From Heterorhizobium halophytocola (GTDB taxonomy: Bacteria > Pseudomonadota > Alphaproteobacteria > Rhizobiales > Rhizobiaceae), in assembly GCF_017873095.1 (NCBI RefSeq), contig NZ_JAGGJU010000020.1, positions 1 through 43,108 of the forward strand: a stretch of DNA of 43,108 nt. Direction: 5' to 3'. Positions 34,946 through 43,108 of this stretch are shown here, one piece after another. Positions within the stretch are counted from its first letter, which is position 1. The number at the start of each line of letters is the position of its first letter. The translations under genes and the position numbers were made by a program. The notes beneath the pieces are model-generated. The model saw only the letters and a program-made list of their open reading frames with translations, was not told the DNA's origin and searched no databases.

Positions 34946-35317
34946 TCATTCTCCTTTGTTGTTGTCGTCAGAATTGTCCGAGCGACGGGCATCGTCGTCG
35001 CGCAGAAGGCGTTCCAGCGTGTCGAGCCTGCTGTTCCAGAACTGCTCGTAGTGGCGGAGCCACTCATGGGCGCTGGCGAGCGGCCCGGGCTCCAGCCGGC
35101 ACATATGGGTGCGGCCCTGCACCTCCCGGCGGATCAGCCCGGCGCCTTCCAGAACCTTGATATGTTTCGAGGCGGCCGCCAGCGACATGTCGAAGGGGGC
35201 GGCCAGTTGCGACACGGTGCGCTCCCCGGCAGACAGCCGCCGCAGCATATCGCGGCGGGTGGCGTCGCCCAGGGCATGAAACACGGTGTCGAGTTGGGGT
35301 GCGAGATAATCAACCAT
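34946..35317 (-). CDS. ArsR-family regulator of the AHSA1 gene
   Basis: A 123-residue ArsR winged-helix protein (LDTVFHALGDATRRDMLRRL, LSAGERTVSQLAAPF, SLAAASKHIKVLEGAGL). No Cys cluster of a metal-sensing ArsR is present, so the signal is not arsenic. The ATG at 35317 lies inside the first operator and only about one base from the predicted transcription start, giving a leaderless message; a TTG at 35353 would place the start over the -35 and is unlikely. Coupled to the AHSA1 gene by overlap. Confidence 0.86.
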   Translation of the reverse strand: MVDYLAPQLDTVFHALGDATRRDMLRRLSAGERTVSQLAAPFDMSLAAASKHIKVLEGAGLIRREVQGRTHMCRLEPGPLASAHEWLRHYEQFWNSRLDTLERLLRDDDARRSDNSDDNNKGE

Positions 35318-35365
35318 GTGGTTGAATATGGACGAGCGGAAAATGATTGTCAACCGATTGGTTGA
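35310..35365 (-). promoter_or_regulatory. ArsR promoter with twin TCAACC-N4-GGTTGA operators
   Basis: TCAACC-N4-GGTTGA occurs at 35310-35325 and at 35350-35365, 40 bp apart centre to centre. Between them on the minus strand are TTGACA (35353-35348), 17 bp and CATATT (35330-35325). One site covers the -35, the other the start. This is a clear autorepression layout. Confidence 0.78.
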
Positions 35366-35442
35366 ATGATTTTGCGGATTGGGAAAACGTCGTGTTTCAC
35401 CCCGACCATTCGCTCGACTTTCAATCCGTCGCTACCCCCCCA

Positions 35443-35480
35443 CTGGCCTGCCGGCCATCTCCCCCTCAACGGGGAAGATC
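35443..35480 (+). repeat. Inverted-repeat arm, copy 1 (MITE/RIME-like)
   Basis: A 38-base unit containing CATCTCCCCCTCAA, matched in reverse by the arm at 35617-35654 (34 of 38 positions). Each arm is itself hairpin-forming (CTCCCC against GGGGAAG-like). Such CCCCCTCAA hairpins resemble short intergenic repeats of Rhizobium. The space 35366-35692 holds this repeat pair and no gene I can support. Confidence 0.65.
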
Positions 35481-35616
35481 AGAATGTGGCGAGCCTGCCG
35501 GACCTCTCCCGCGTTTCTGGCGGTAGTCAGCTTCATTTTGGCCAAATCATCGCTTCACGGACCCGACCATTTCCTCCAGTCACCGGCATGCATCGGTCGA
35601 GCGGCCGCGCCCAGCC

Positions 35617-35654
35617 GATCTCCCCCCTTGAGGGGGAGATGTCCGGCAGGACAG
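35617..35654 (-). repeat. Inverted-repeat arm, copy 2 (MITE/RIME-like)
   Basis: The reverse complement is 34 of 38 identical to 35443-35480. Further right GTTCGAA-AGG-TTCGAAC (35674-35690) is another inverted repeat just before the puuB-like stop, possibly a transcription stop signal without a T-run. Confidence 0.65.
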
Positions 35655-35692
35655 AGGGGGCGCCCCGAACTTAGTTCGAAAGGTTCGAACTC

Positions 35693-36991
35693 CTAAACCC
35701 CGAGCTTGTCGCGCAGGCCGTACCACCAGGCGCCGAGCATGGTGAGCGGCACGCGGAATGTCTTGCCGCCGGGGAAGGGGTAGGCCTGCAGCGAGGACCA
35801 GACGTCGAAGCGGCCGGCATGGCCGGCGACGGCTTCGCCGAGGATCTTGCCGAGCAGATGGGTCGTCGTCACCCCGTGACCGCTGTCGCCGTGGGAGAAG
35901 AACACGTTGTCGGCAAGCTTGCCCATATGCGGGATGCGGGTGAGGGTGAGGGCGAAATTGCCCGACCAGGCGAAATCGATCTTCGTGTCTGCCAGTTGCG
36001 GAAAGGTCTTCAGCATGTTCGGGCGGATGACGCCGGTCAGATTGGCCGGGTCCTGCCCGCCATAGCCGATGCCGCCGCCGTAGAGCAGACGGTTGTCGGC
36101 CGTGCGCCGGTAGTAGTCGAGCACGTAATTGGCATCCTCGACACAGTAATTGGCCGGCAGGAGGCTTTCGATCAGGCCGGCATCGAGCGGCTCGGTCGCC
36201 ATCACCTGGCTGGAGACCGGCATCATCTTGTCGGTGATCTGCGGCAGCATCGCGCCCATATAGGCATTGCCGCAGACCAGCACGTATTTCGCCTTGACCG
36301 ACCCGGTGGCTGTCCTGACCACGGGGGCAGCCCCCATCTCGACATCGGTGACGCGCGACGTCTCGAAGATCCGGGCCCCGAGACTTTCGGCAGCGGCCGC
36401 TTCGCCGAGCACCAGGTTCAAGGGATGGATATGGCCGCCCAGCCGGTCGATCATGCCGCCGGCATAGCGGTCGGTCTTCACATAGCGACCGACCTCGCCC
36501 TTCGAGACCATGTCCAGCCCCGAATGGCCGTGCTTTTCCCAGTTGGCCTTCACCTCGGCCATTTCGCGGATCTGCTTGTCGGTGAAGGCGGCGAAGAAGC
36601 CGCCGTCGACGAGATCGCATTCGATCCCGTATTTCGCCACGCGTTCGCGGATGATCGCGGCGCCTTCCAGCGACATTTTGCCGAGGGCCGCCGCACGGTC
36701 CGGGCCGTAGCGCCTGGCGATGACCTCCAGATCGCGGCTGTAGCCATTGACGATCTGGCCGCCATTGCGCCCCGATGCGCCGTAGCCGATCCGTTCGCCT
36801 TCGACGACGATGACCTTGTAGCCGTTCTCCGACAGTTGCAGCGCCGCCGAAATGCCGGTGAAACCGGCACCGATCACGCAGACATCCGCCTCGTGATCGC
36901 CGACGAGCGGATCGCGGACCCGCTTGTCATTGGCCGAAAAGGCATAATAGGAGGGCGCATGGCCGGGATTGGTGGCGGATGTATGGGGCAT
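35693..36991 (-). CDS. puuB: Gamma-glutamylputrescine oxidase-like FAD oxidoreductase
   Basis: A 432-residue DAO-family flavoenzyme: VCVIGAGFTGISAALQL (FAD motif), GYGASGRNGGQ, GNAYMGAMLPQ, and GDSGHGVTTTHLLGK at the end. The PuuB-type assignment fits the adjacent glutamine-synthetase-like gene. It would oxidise gamma-glutamyl-putrescine in polyamine use. ATG at 36991 gives MPHTSATNPGH; a TTG at 37000 is upstream. It starts 11 bases after the upstream gene, so they are likely one operon. Substrate is inferred from family and neighbours. Confidence 0.85.
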   Translation of the reverse strand: MPHTSATNPGHAPSYYAFSANDKRVRDPLVGDHEADVCVIGAGFTGISAALQLSENGYKVIVVEGERIGYGASGRNGGQIVNGYSRDLEVIARRYGPDRAAALGKMSLEGAAIIRERVAKYGIECDLVDGGFFAAFTDKQIREMAEVKANWEKHGHSGLDMVSKGEVGRYVKTDRYAGGMIDRLGGHIHPLNLVLGEAAAAESLGARIFETSRVTDVEMGAAPVVRTATGSVKAKYVLVCGNAYMGAMLPQITDKMMPVSSQVMATEPLDAGLIESLLPANYCVEDANYVLDYYRRTADNRLLYGGGIGYGGQDPANLTGVIRPNMLKTFPQLADTKIDFAWSGNFALTLTRIPHMGKLADNVFFSHGDSGHGVTTTHLLGKILGEAVAGHAGRFDVWSSLQAYPFPGGKTFRVPLTMLGAWWYGLRDKLGV

Positions 36992-37002
36992 CGCAGTCAA
37001 CC

Positions 37003-38358
37003 TCAGACGGTTCTGATATAGGCGTCATACTCGACATCGGTGACGCGCAGGGCAAATTCGGAGACTTCCTGGTATTTGCAGGCCGAATAGAGCGAGCGGT
37101 ATTTCGGGCCGAGCGCGGCATAGGCAAAGCTCGACTTGGCAAAGCGCTGCAGCGCCAGATCCCAGTTGGTCGGCAGCGGCTCGTGGTTGATCGCGTGGTC
37201 GTCGCCGGTGATGGCGCCGCCCGGCGCGAGCTTTTCGCGCATGCCGAAGAGTGCTGCCGAGAGGATCATCGCCAGAACCAGATAGGGGTTGGTATCGGCA
37301 CCGGCGACACGGTGCTCGATGCGGGTCGCGGGCTTCGACGCGGTGATGACGCGCACGGCGGCCGAGCGGTTGTCGATCCCCCAGGAGGCATAGGTCGGCG
37401 CATGCTCGGACGGGCGAAGACGGCGGAAGGAGTTCTGGTGCGGGGCAAAGATCGCCATGCTCTCGCCCATGTTCTCGATCAGCCCGCCCACCGAATGCAT
37501 CAGTTTGTCGGAGGGACCGTCGGCCCCCGCATAGATATTGTTGCCGGCCTCATCGAGCATGGAAAAATGCACATGCATGCCCGAGCCCGCCTGCATGCCG
37601 TAGGGCTTGGCCATGAAGGTGGCGTCGAGGCCGTTGCTGCGGGCAACGCCCTTGACGATCCGCTTCAGCAGCACGGCGTAGTCGGCGGCCTTCAACGCGT
37701 CCGGCACATGGTTGAGATTGATCTCGTACTGGCCGGGACCGTTTTCGCGCAGCGTCGTGTCGGCCGGCACGCCCTGTTCGCGGGCTGCCTGGGCAATGCC
37801 GTGGAACACGTCCTGGAAATCCTGCAGTTCCGAGATCGACAGAACCTGGGTCTGGCCGGTGTGCCAGCGTCCGTCGCGGGTGTTGGGCGGGCGGACCGGA
37901 TCGAGCGCCGAGCGCACCGGGTCGATCAGGTAGAATTCGAGTTCGGTCGCCACCACCGGCGTCATCTTCGCCTTGGCCAGCCGTTCGACGACATTGGCAA
38001 GCACCCGGCGCGGATCGGCATAGAAGGGCTTGCCGTCGACTTCCATCTGCAGCAGCACCTGGGCCGTCGGCCGCGACAGCCAGGGGACGCGCGACAGGCT
38101 GCCGGGCACAGGAAAGCACATGCCGTCCGGATCGCCGGTGCCTTCGGCAAGACCGGCGGCATTGACGTCGCGGCCCCAGACGTCCAGCGCATAGACCGAG
38201 CGCGGCATCGCCATCCCGTTGGTCAGCACGTCCAGCGCCCGTTCGCGCGGGATCCACTTGCCGCGCGGCACGCCGTTGACGTCGATGACGAAGGCTTCGA
38301 GGACCTCGATGTCCGGGTTGGCGTCGAAGAAGGCTTTGACCTGGCTATGAATATCCAT
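37003..38358 (-). CDS. puuA: Glutamine-synthetase-family enzyme, PuuA-like
   Basis: A 451-residue GS-fold enzyme: ELEFYLID, GQYEINL, GSGMHVHFSM (ATP and metal site), and RVAGADTNPYLVLA. The short N-terminus and the pairing with a PuuB-like oxidase indicate gamma-glutamylputrescine synthetase rather than GlnA (no GlnA Tyr-adenylylation motif is seen). The ATG at 38358 gives the common MDIHSQVKAF start; longer frames upstream lack support. It leads the puuB gene by 11 bases. Substrate not proven; glutamylation of other amines is possible. Confidence 0.87.
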   Translation of the reverse strand: MDIHSQVKAFFDANPDIEVLEAFVIDVNGVPRGKWIPRERALDVLTNGMAMPRSVYALDVWGRDVNAAGLAEGTGDPDGMCFPVPGSLSRVPWLSRPTAQVLLQMEVDGKPFYADPRRVLANVVERLAKAKMTPVVATELEFYLIDPVRSALDPVRPPNTRDGRWHTGQTQVLSISELQDFQDVFHGIAQAAREQGVPADTTLRENGPGQYEINLNHVPDALKAADYAVLLKRIVKGVARSNGLDATFMAKPYGMQAGSGMHVHFSMLDEAGNNIYAGADGPSDKLMHSVGGLIENMGESMAIFAPHQNSFRRLRPSEHAPTYASWGIDNRSAAVRVITASKPATRIEHRVAGADTNPYLVLAMILSAALFGMREKLAPGGAITGDDHAINHEPLPTNWDLALQRFAKSSFAYAALGPKYRSLYSACKYQEVSEFALRVTDVEYDAYIRTV

Positions 38359-38493
38359 CGAGATTCCGGCAGTGACTGAAGGCGGGTATCTGCCGGTCCG
38401 CGTGTGGCCCGGCAGCAGGGGCCAAGGCTTACCATGCGCCCCCGGCCTTCGCCATAGCACGGGCCCGATCTCGTCCCATCATTGCTAAGGATT

Positions 38494-39741
38494 TCAGATG
38501 GCGAAGCGCTCCGGTCGCCAGGCGGCGATGTCGAGGAAGGGCTTTTCGCCGGTCATCGCCTCGGCGATCAGCCGGCCGGTGACCGGGCCGAGCGTCAGCC
38601 CGTGATGCGCATGGCCGAAGGCGAACCAGAGGCCGTCATGGCGCGGCGCCTTGCCGATCACCGGCAGCATGTCCGGCGTGACCGGGCGAGCGCCCATCCA
38701 CGGTTCGGCATCGAGCCTTTCGGCCAGCGGGAAGATGTCGCGGGCAACCTTTTCGGCGCGCTCCAGCTGCACCGGCGATTTCGGCGCATCGCGATCGGCA
38801 AATTCGGCGCCCGTCGTCAGCCGGATCCCCTTGTTCATCGGCGCCAGGAAGAAGCCCTTCTCGACATCCATGGTCCAGTTGTTGAGCACCGCGTTTCCCG
38901 CCGGGGCATAATGCATGTGATAGCCGCGCTTCACGCCGAGCAGGAAGCGGTAGCCGAGCGGGCGGGTGATTTCGTCGGCCCAGGGCCCAAGCGCCAGCAC
39001 CACTTCCGGCGCCTCGACGGGGCCATCCACCGTCTGCACCTGCCAGCCCGTTCCCGTCTGTTTCAGCGTCTTGGCATCGCCATGGACGAAGCGGCCGCCG
39101 AGGCTCTCGAAATAGTGCAGATAGGCAAGCGTCAGCGCATGCGGATCCTTGACCGTCCACGGATCGGTCCATTGCAGGGCGCCGACGAAGTCGCGCGACA
39201 GATGCGGCTCGGTGCGCCGCAATTCGTCTGCCGAAAGCGCCTTGTGGCCGATGCCGTAATCGCGGCGCAGGCCCTCTGCCTCGGCCAGCACCGCGTCGCG
39301 CTTGGCGGTGCTGCGGAAGGCTTCGACCCAGCCGGTGCGGCCGATCAGGGCGTCGGCGCCGGACGCCTCGATCAGGTCCTTGTGTTCGGTTACCGAATTT
39401 TCGATCAGCGGCGCATAGGCCTTGGCGATCACCGCGTGCCGGGGCGTGTTCGAATGCCACCAGTAGCGCGCCAGAAAGGGGGCGATCTTCGGCAGGAAGC
39501 GCGCGTGGTAGTGCATGTCGATGCGGTTGTTGAGCCCGTAGCGGAACAGCTGGGCGATCTCCTGCGGAAAGCCGTAGGGCACGATGCCTTCGCGCTGGAT
39601 CAGCCCGGCATTGCCGAACGAGGTCTCTTCGCCCGCGCCGCGTCGGTCGACAAGGGTGACGGCGCGGCCGCGCCGGGCAAGGTGGATGGCTGTGGACACG
39701 CCGATGATGCCGGCGCCGAGGACAATTGTTTCTGCCGGCAT
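38494..39741 (-). CDS. D-amino-acid dehydrogenase-like FAD oxidoreductase
   Basis: A 415-residue DadA-type enzyme: IVLGAGIIGVSTAIHL (FAD motif), RRGAGEETSFGNAGLIQ, and PDMLPVIGKAPRHDGLWFAFGHAHHGLTLG towards the end. It would oxidise D-amino acids to keto acids and ammonia, feeding the same pool as the polyamine genes next to it. ATG at 39741 starts MPAETIVLG; an ATG at 39786 has a better ribosome site (AAGGG) but adds a non-family tail. The 135-base gap to the GS-like gene argues for a separate promoter. Confidence 0.83.
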   Translation of the reverse strand: MPAETIVLGAGIIGVSTAIHLARRGRAVTLVDRRGAGEETSFGNAGLIQREGIVPYGFPQEIAQLFRYGLNNRIDMHYHARFLPKIAPFLARYWWHSNTPRHAVIAKAYAPLIENSVTEHKDLIEASGADALIGRTGWVEAFRSTAKRDAVLAEAEGLRRDYGIGHKALSADELRRTEPHLSRDFVGALQWTDPWTVKDPHALTLAYLHYFESLGGRFVHGDAKTLKQTGTGWQVQTVDGPVEAPEVVLALGPWADEITRPLGYRFLLGVKRGYHMHYAPAGNAVLNNWTMDVEKGFFLAPMNKGIRLTTGAEFADRDAPKSPVQLERAEKVARDIFPLAERLDAEPWMGARPVTPDMLPVIGKAPRHDGLWFAFGHAHHGLTLGPVTGRLIAEAMTGEKPFLDIAAWRPERFAI

Positions 39742-39920
39742 GGTCTGACTGGAAATCCGTGATGCGCCGCGATATCGGGACACCATGGCGCCGCCCTTGC
39801 CGCCGCGCAACAGCAAAAAGGCGGCATGCAACTGAATCTCGATGCCGCTCCCATGCGGAACAAGGCAGGCAGCCCGGCGGTTGTTGTTGCAAGAGACAAT
39901 CGGCCGATGGGAGGTTTCCA

Positions 39921-40331
39921 ATGAAGACGCATGGTTTCAACAGGCAGCAGAACCGCATGGATACAGGCCTTGAAACGAACGCCAATGCGGGCGTCGCGCG
40001 GCGACTGGCGCGCATGCTGGCACCGCTCGTGGTGCTGAGCGCATCCGTGCTGGTGTTTCCCCCATCCGCCGGCGCTGTTGATGCCGCGCCGAAGACCGAC
40101 TGCATCGTGCCGACCGATCCGGATCAGCCGGCCGACGATCAGGCGACCGGCAAGGACAGCGGCTCTGCCGAGGACGAGCAATCCCTGACGGAGACGCTGG
40201 ACGACTGCAACGGCGTCTTGAAGCCGCCGGTCGTCGGCGATCACGAGATGGTCGAGCCGGCACCCGATACGGGCGAAACGCCGGTGATCAAGCCGCAGGA
40301 CGTGCCGGCCGATCCGACGCCCAAGCCTTGA
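39921..40331 (+). CDS. Small secreted Pro/Asp-rich protein
   Basis: A 136-residue protein with no family I recognise. A basic front (RRLARMLA) leads to a hydrophobic stretch (LVVLSASVLVFPPSAGA, about 36-52) that should be a signal peptide. The mature part is acidic and rich in Pro, Asp and Thr (PTDPDQPADDQA, then KPQDVPADPTPKP) with two Cys (about 61 and 95) that could form a disulfide. The ATG at 39921 has GGGAGG six bases upstream. It is divergent from the DadA-like gene and convergent with the antiporter gene. Confidence 0.65.
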   Translation: MKTHGFNRQQNRMDTGLETNANAGVARRLARMLAPLVVLSASVLVFPPSAGAVDAAPKTDCIVPTDPDQPADDQATGKDSGSAEDEQSLTETLDDCNGVLKPPVVGDHEMVEPAPDTGETPVIKPQDVPADPTPKP

Positions 40332-40332
40332 C

Positions 40333-40366
40333 AAGCCGCTGCGGCGGAAGGCCTTGGCTGCGGCTT
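40333..40366 (+). terminator. Possible terminator between convergent genes
   Basis: AAGCCGC (40333-40339) pairs with GCGGCTT (40360-40366), followed by a broken T-rich run. It lies right after the small secreted-protein stop. Confidence 0.45.
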
Positions 40367-40374
40367 ATTCTTGA

Positions 40375-41643
40375 TTATTCCGGCGTGACCACACGGCGCA
40401 CGACGCGTGTTAATGTCAGGCCCTGGACGATGATGGTGAACAGCACGACGACATAGGTGGCCGCAAGGATCGTCGCCTTTTCCGGAATTTCCGGCAAGGA
40501 CAGGGCCAGTGCCACCGATATGCCGCCGCGCAACCCGCCCCAGGTCAGCGTCGCCACCGTGCCGCGGACGAAGGTCTGCCAGGGGCGCATGGCCAGTATC
40601 GGCAGCCCGACGGCGATGAAGCGGGCGAGCAGCACGATCGGGATCGCCGCCAGCGGCAGCAAGGTCAACAGCTGTGCTTCGCTGCGCAGGATCAGCACTT
40701 CGAGCCCGATCAGCAGGAACAGCACCGCATTGAGGATCTCGTCGATCAATGTCCAGAAGCCGAAGAGATAGCGTTGCGTCAGGTCGCTCATCGCCCGCTG
40801 CGGTCCGCGATTGCCGAGGAACAGGCCGGCCGCCACCACCGCAATCGGTCCACTGACATGGATATGGTCCGCAAACGCATAGGTGGCGGTGACGGTGGCC
40901 AGCGAGACGATCACCTCGACCGAATAATTGTCCACCTTTTCCATCGCCTTGAACGACAGGAAGCCGGCGGCAAGGCCCAGCAGTCCGCCGCCAAGGGCCT
41001 CCACGACGAGCATGGAACTGGCGTCGCCGAGCGCAGCCAGGCCCTGTTCCCCGCCGCTTGCCATCGCCAGTGTGACGCTGAACAGCACGACGCCGACGCC
41101 GTCGTTGAACAGCGATTCGCCGCTCAGGTCCGCGCGCAGCGAAGCCGGCATCGCCACCGCCTTCAGCGCAGCGAGCACCGCGACCGGATCGGTCGGCGAA
41201 ATCAGCGCGCCGAAGACCAGCGCCCACATGAAGGGAATGGGCGTGCCGATCGCCGCACTGACGAACCACACGGCCGTCGCAATCAGGCCGCTGGAGATCA
41301 GCACGCCGAAGGTCGCCATCACCGCGACGACCACCTTGCGCGAATGCAGCGTCGAGAAATCGACATGCAGCGCGCCGGCGAACAGCAGGAAGGCCAGCAT
41401 GCCGGTCAGCAGCGTTTCCTGGAAGTCGACGGCACGGACCACCGTTTCCAGGCTCTGGTCGAGACTGATCGCCGGAAACAGCGCATTGACCCCGAGCAGC
41501 CCGATCGACACCAGAAGCGCCATCAGCAGAATGCCGACGGTGTTCGGCAATTTCAAAAACCGTTCGTTGATCCAGCTGAAGACTGCGGTCATCGTCAAAA
41601 CGATGGCGATGACATCGAAGGGGGCGGGCGCGGCAAATTCCAT
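40375..41643 (-). CDS. CPA1-family Na+/H+ antiporter
   Basis: A 422-residue membrane protein with about twelve helices and no long C-terminal tail. The CPA1 motifs are seen: ISPTDPVAVLAAL (about 145-160) and ESLFNDGVGVVLF, whose Asp is the proton-sodium site, then LTWGGLRGGISVALAL. It exchanges Na+ or K+ for protons, supporting pH and salt tolerance. The ATG at 41643 begins MEFAAPAPFDVIAIV. It stands alone. Confidence 0.92.
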   Translation of the reverse strand: MEFAAPAPFDVIAIVLTMTAVFSWINERFLKLPNTVGILLMALLVSIGLLGVNALFPAISLDQSLETVVRAVDFQETLLTGMLAFLLFAGALHVDFSTLHSRKVVVAVMATFGVLISSGLIATAVWFVSAAIGTPIPFMWALVFGALISPTDPVAVLAALKAVAMPASLRADLSGESLFNDGVGVVLFSVTLAMASGGEQGLAALGDASSMLVVEALGGGLLGLAAGFLSFKAMEKVDNYSVEVIVSLATVTATYAFADHIHVSGPIAVVAAGLFLGNRGPQRAMSDLTQRYLFGFWTLIDEILNAVLFLLIGLEVLILRSEAQLLTLLPLAAIPIVLLARFIAVGLPILAMRPWQTFVRGTVATLTWGGLRGGISVALALSLPEIPEKATILAATYVVVLFTIIVQGLTLTRVVRRVVTPE

Positions 41644-41955
41644 GCCGCGGTCTTAGCAGACCGAGCGATGGCTGGGGAGGGCAAAGTTGGGTGGGGTGAT
41701 CGACCCGGAGGCTTCCGGCGCCCTCATGTCGATATCGATCCGGGGATACGGGGTCGATAGAGGTCCGAGCACCGTGTGGCAGTGCTCAAGCGTCCAAGCG
41801 GGCCGAGGAGGTGGCAAGTCGGAAGTGGTGCCTCCGTCTTCACGGTTAACCGGCCAATTGCAGTCTTTTTCACCGTTCTCACGGATTGTAAAAATGAAAT
41901 TAGCGAGGTTTTAAGAAACGACTGGCAATCCTGCTTCCAACCATGAGGCAGGACA
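41644..41955. other. Intergenic region before the xylanase gene
   Basis: This 312-base divergent gap holds two short dyads: GAGCAC with GTGCTC (41767-41787) and CGGTTAACCG (41843-41852). The last 100 bases are AT-rich and should hold the xylanase promoter, but no clear hexamers stand out. Confidence 0.4.
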
Positions 41956-43071
41956 TTGATCGCAAACCGTCGAGCATTTCTAGCAGGACTTGCCGCCACG
42001 TCCGTCGCGGCGGCATTCCCGCGTGAGGCTGCGACGGCGTGGAGTCCGGTAGCGATGTCCGGTTTGAATGCCAAGCTTGCGGGGCAGGGCCGGTATTTTG
42101 GCACTGCGGTACGCCACGATCAATTGGCCGAGTTGCCCGCACTTCGTCAGGCGATTGTCAGCAATTGCGGAGCGATCACACCTGAGATCGAGCTCAAATG
42201 GGCGGCTCTCGAATGGGAACGAGGGCGGTTTAATTTCCAGCCGGTCGATGACCTTCTGGCATTTGCCGACAAAAACGGCCTTGCCGTTCACGGCCACACC
42301 TTGCTCTGGGGACAGAGCATTCCACCATGGGCACAGGCGCATCTGGAGCAGCACCCGGGGGACTGGTCCATTGTCGCCACCTACATGACGACCGTGCTGT
42401 CTCGCTATCGGGGACGTATTCATCAATGGGATCTCGTCAACGAAGCGATCGATACGAGTGAACAGGACAATCTTCGCCGTAACCCGTTCTACAAGGCCTT
42501 CGGCCCGCAATATATTGAAAGGGCGATGGAGGAAGCGCGCGCACATGCGCCGGACGCGACATTCATCTTGAACGACTACAGCCTGGAGTATGACAATCCG
42601 GTCGACAATGCGCGTCGCCGCGCGATGTTGAGCCTGCTGGAACAGCACAAGCGAAACGGCACCGCCTTCGAGGGCCTGGGTATGCAGGCACACCTTGATC
42701 TCGGCAAGGGGCATGTCAATAAGCGGATTCTCAGACCCTTTCTTGAGGCCGTCGCGGATCTCGGCATGGAGATCTATATTTCCGAACTCGACGTTCAGGA
42801 GGCGGACCTCTCGGCCCCGCGCGATGTTCGCGACCAACGCGTGTCCGACGAAGTCCAGCGCTTTCTTGATATCGTTCTCGAGGTCCCCAATGTGAAGGGC
42901 GTCACGACCTGGGGGCTGTCGGATAACTTGTCCTGGCTGAATTCCGAGGAATACAAGCGTCTCGACGTGAAGGGTGCCCGCAGCGCCGAAAACCGGGGCC
43001 TGCCTTTTGACGGGTGTTGGTTTCCACGCAGAACTGAGCCGGTTAGGCGCATAATTTCCATTGAGAATTGA
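41956..43071 (+). CDS. Tat-exported endo-1,4-beta-xylanase (GH10)
   Basis: A 371-residue GH10 enzyme. The N-terminus NRRAFLAGLAATSVAAAF is a twin-arginine (Tat) signal. Catalytic Glu163 (WDLVNEA) and nucleophile Glu277 (IYISELDVQ) are present, with HGHTLLWG and NDYSLEY. It cleaves xylan or a related beta-1,4 glycan; in rhizobia such enzymes may act on plant cell walls or on self-made polysaccharide. The start is TTG at 41956 with GAGG seven bases before. Local GC appears lower (55-60%) than its neighbours, so recent acquisition is possible. The gene ends 37 bases before the window end. Confidence 0.92.
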   Translation: MIANRRAFLAGLAATSVAAAFPREAATAWSPVAMSGLNAKLAGQGRYFGTAVRHDQLAELPALRQAIVSNCGAITPEIELKWAALEWERGRFNFQPVDDLLAFADKNGLAVHGHTLLWGQSIPPWAQAHLEQHPGDWSIVATYMTTVLSRYRGRIHQWDLVNEAIDTSEQDNLRRNPFYKAFGPQYIERAMEEARAHAPDATFILNDYSLEYDNPVDNARRRAMLSLLEQHKRNGTAFEGLGMQAHLDLGKGHVNKRILRPFLEAVADLGMEIYISELDVQEADLSAPRDVRDQRVSDEVQRFLDIVLEVPNVKGVTTWGLSDNLSWLNSEEYKRLDVKGARSAENRGLPFDGCWFPRRTEPVRRIISIEN

Positions 43072-43108
43072 GCCATGTGAACCTTCCCCCAACGCGGTGA
43101 GCGACGGG

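Overview
The window looks like chromosome from an alphaproteobacterium of the Rhizobiaceae (Rhizobium, Agrobacterium or Sinorhizobium relatives). The reasons are a rirA iron regulator with rhizobial TGA-N9-TCA iron boxes, a CbrA-like PdhS-family kinase next to a phasin gene (a pairing I recall from Sinorhizobium meliloti as cbrA-phaP1), the divergent alphaproteobacterial form of tRNA-His (A73, no encoded G-1), a high GC content of about 62-65% by eye, and GGAG-type ribosome sites. The assignment rests on remembered families and motifs, not on a search.

Layout. 1-4640: the cut end of an IS630-type transposase, a large PAS histidine kinase (cbrA-like), a phasin with two PhaR-like operators, and tRNA-His. 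4765-16951: a dense signalling island with four histidine kinases (one a CheB-CheR-PAS-kinase fusion), five stand-alone receiver proteins and one Hpt protein, with no DNA-binding or other classical output domain. 17142-19806: a chemoreceptor ending in a CheR-docking pentapeptide, preceded by a gene for a free periplasmic Cache-like sensor protein. 20000-22895: two divergent HupE/UreJ metal-permease genes, then a HupE-like protein lacking the metal-ligand residues and a DUF1007 protein. 22906-27801: stress and redox genes (OsmC, LysR, Rrf2 divergent from a thioredoxin-reductase-like flavoprotein, a VOC protein, a TetA-like exporter). 28196-32030: mmsA, then a DUF898 membrane protein coupled to an M48 metalloprotease. 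32083-35317: a ferric-iron binding protein divergent from rirA, and an ArsR-SRPBCC (AHSA1) pair. 35318-41643: an inverted repeat pair, a polyamine or amino-acid catabolic run (puuB-like, puuA-like, dadA-like), a small secreted protein and a CPA1 antiporter. 41956-43071: a Tat-exported GH10 xylanase.

How the parts may work together. The signalling island and the adjacent receptor pair could form a sensory network in which receiver proteins, receptor methylation domains and an Hpt protein pass phosphate or methyl signals without a CheA or a transcription factor encoded nearby. The iron genes form a local circuit: RirA would repress the ferric-binding protein through a box over its -10 element, and an Irr-like box sits over the -35 of rirA. 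The HupE cluster is probably a nickel or cobalt uptake module. Several palindromes coincide with recognisable promoter elements; these are listed as regulatory sites with the hexamers used.
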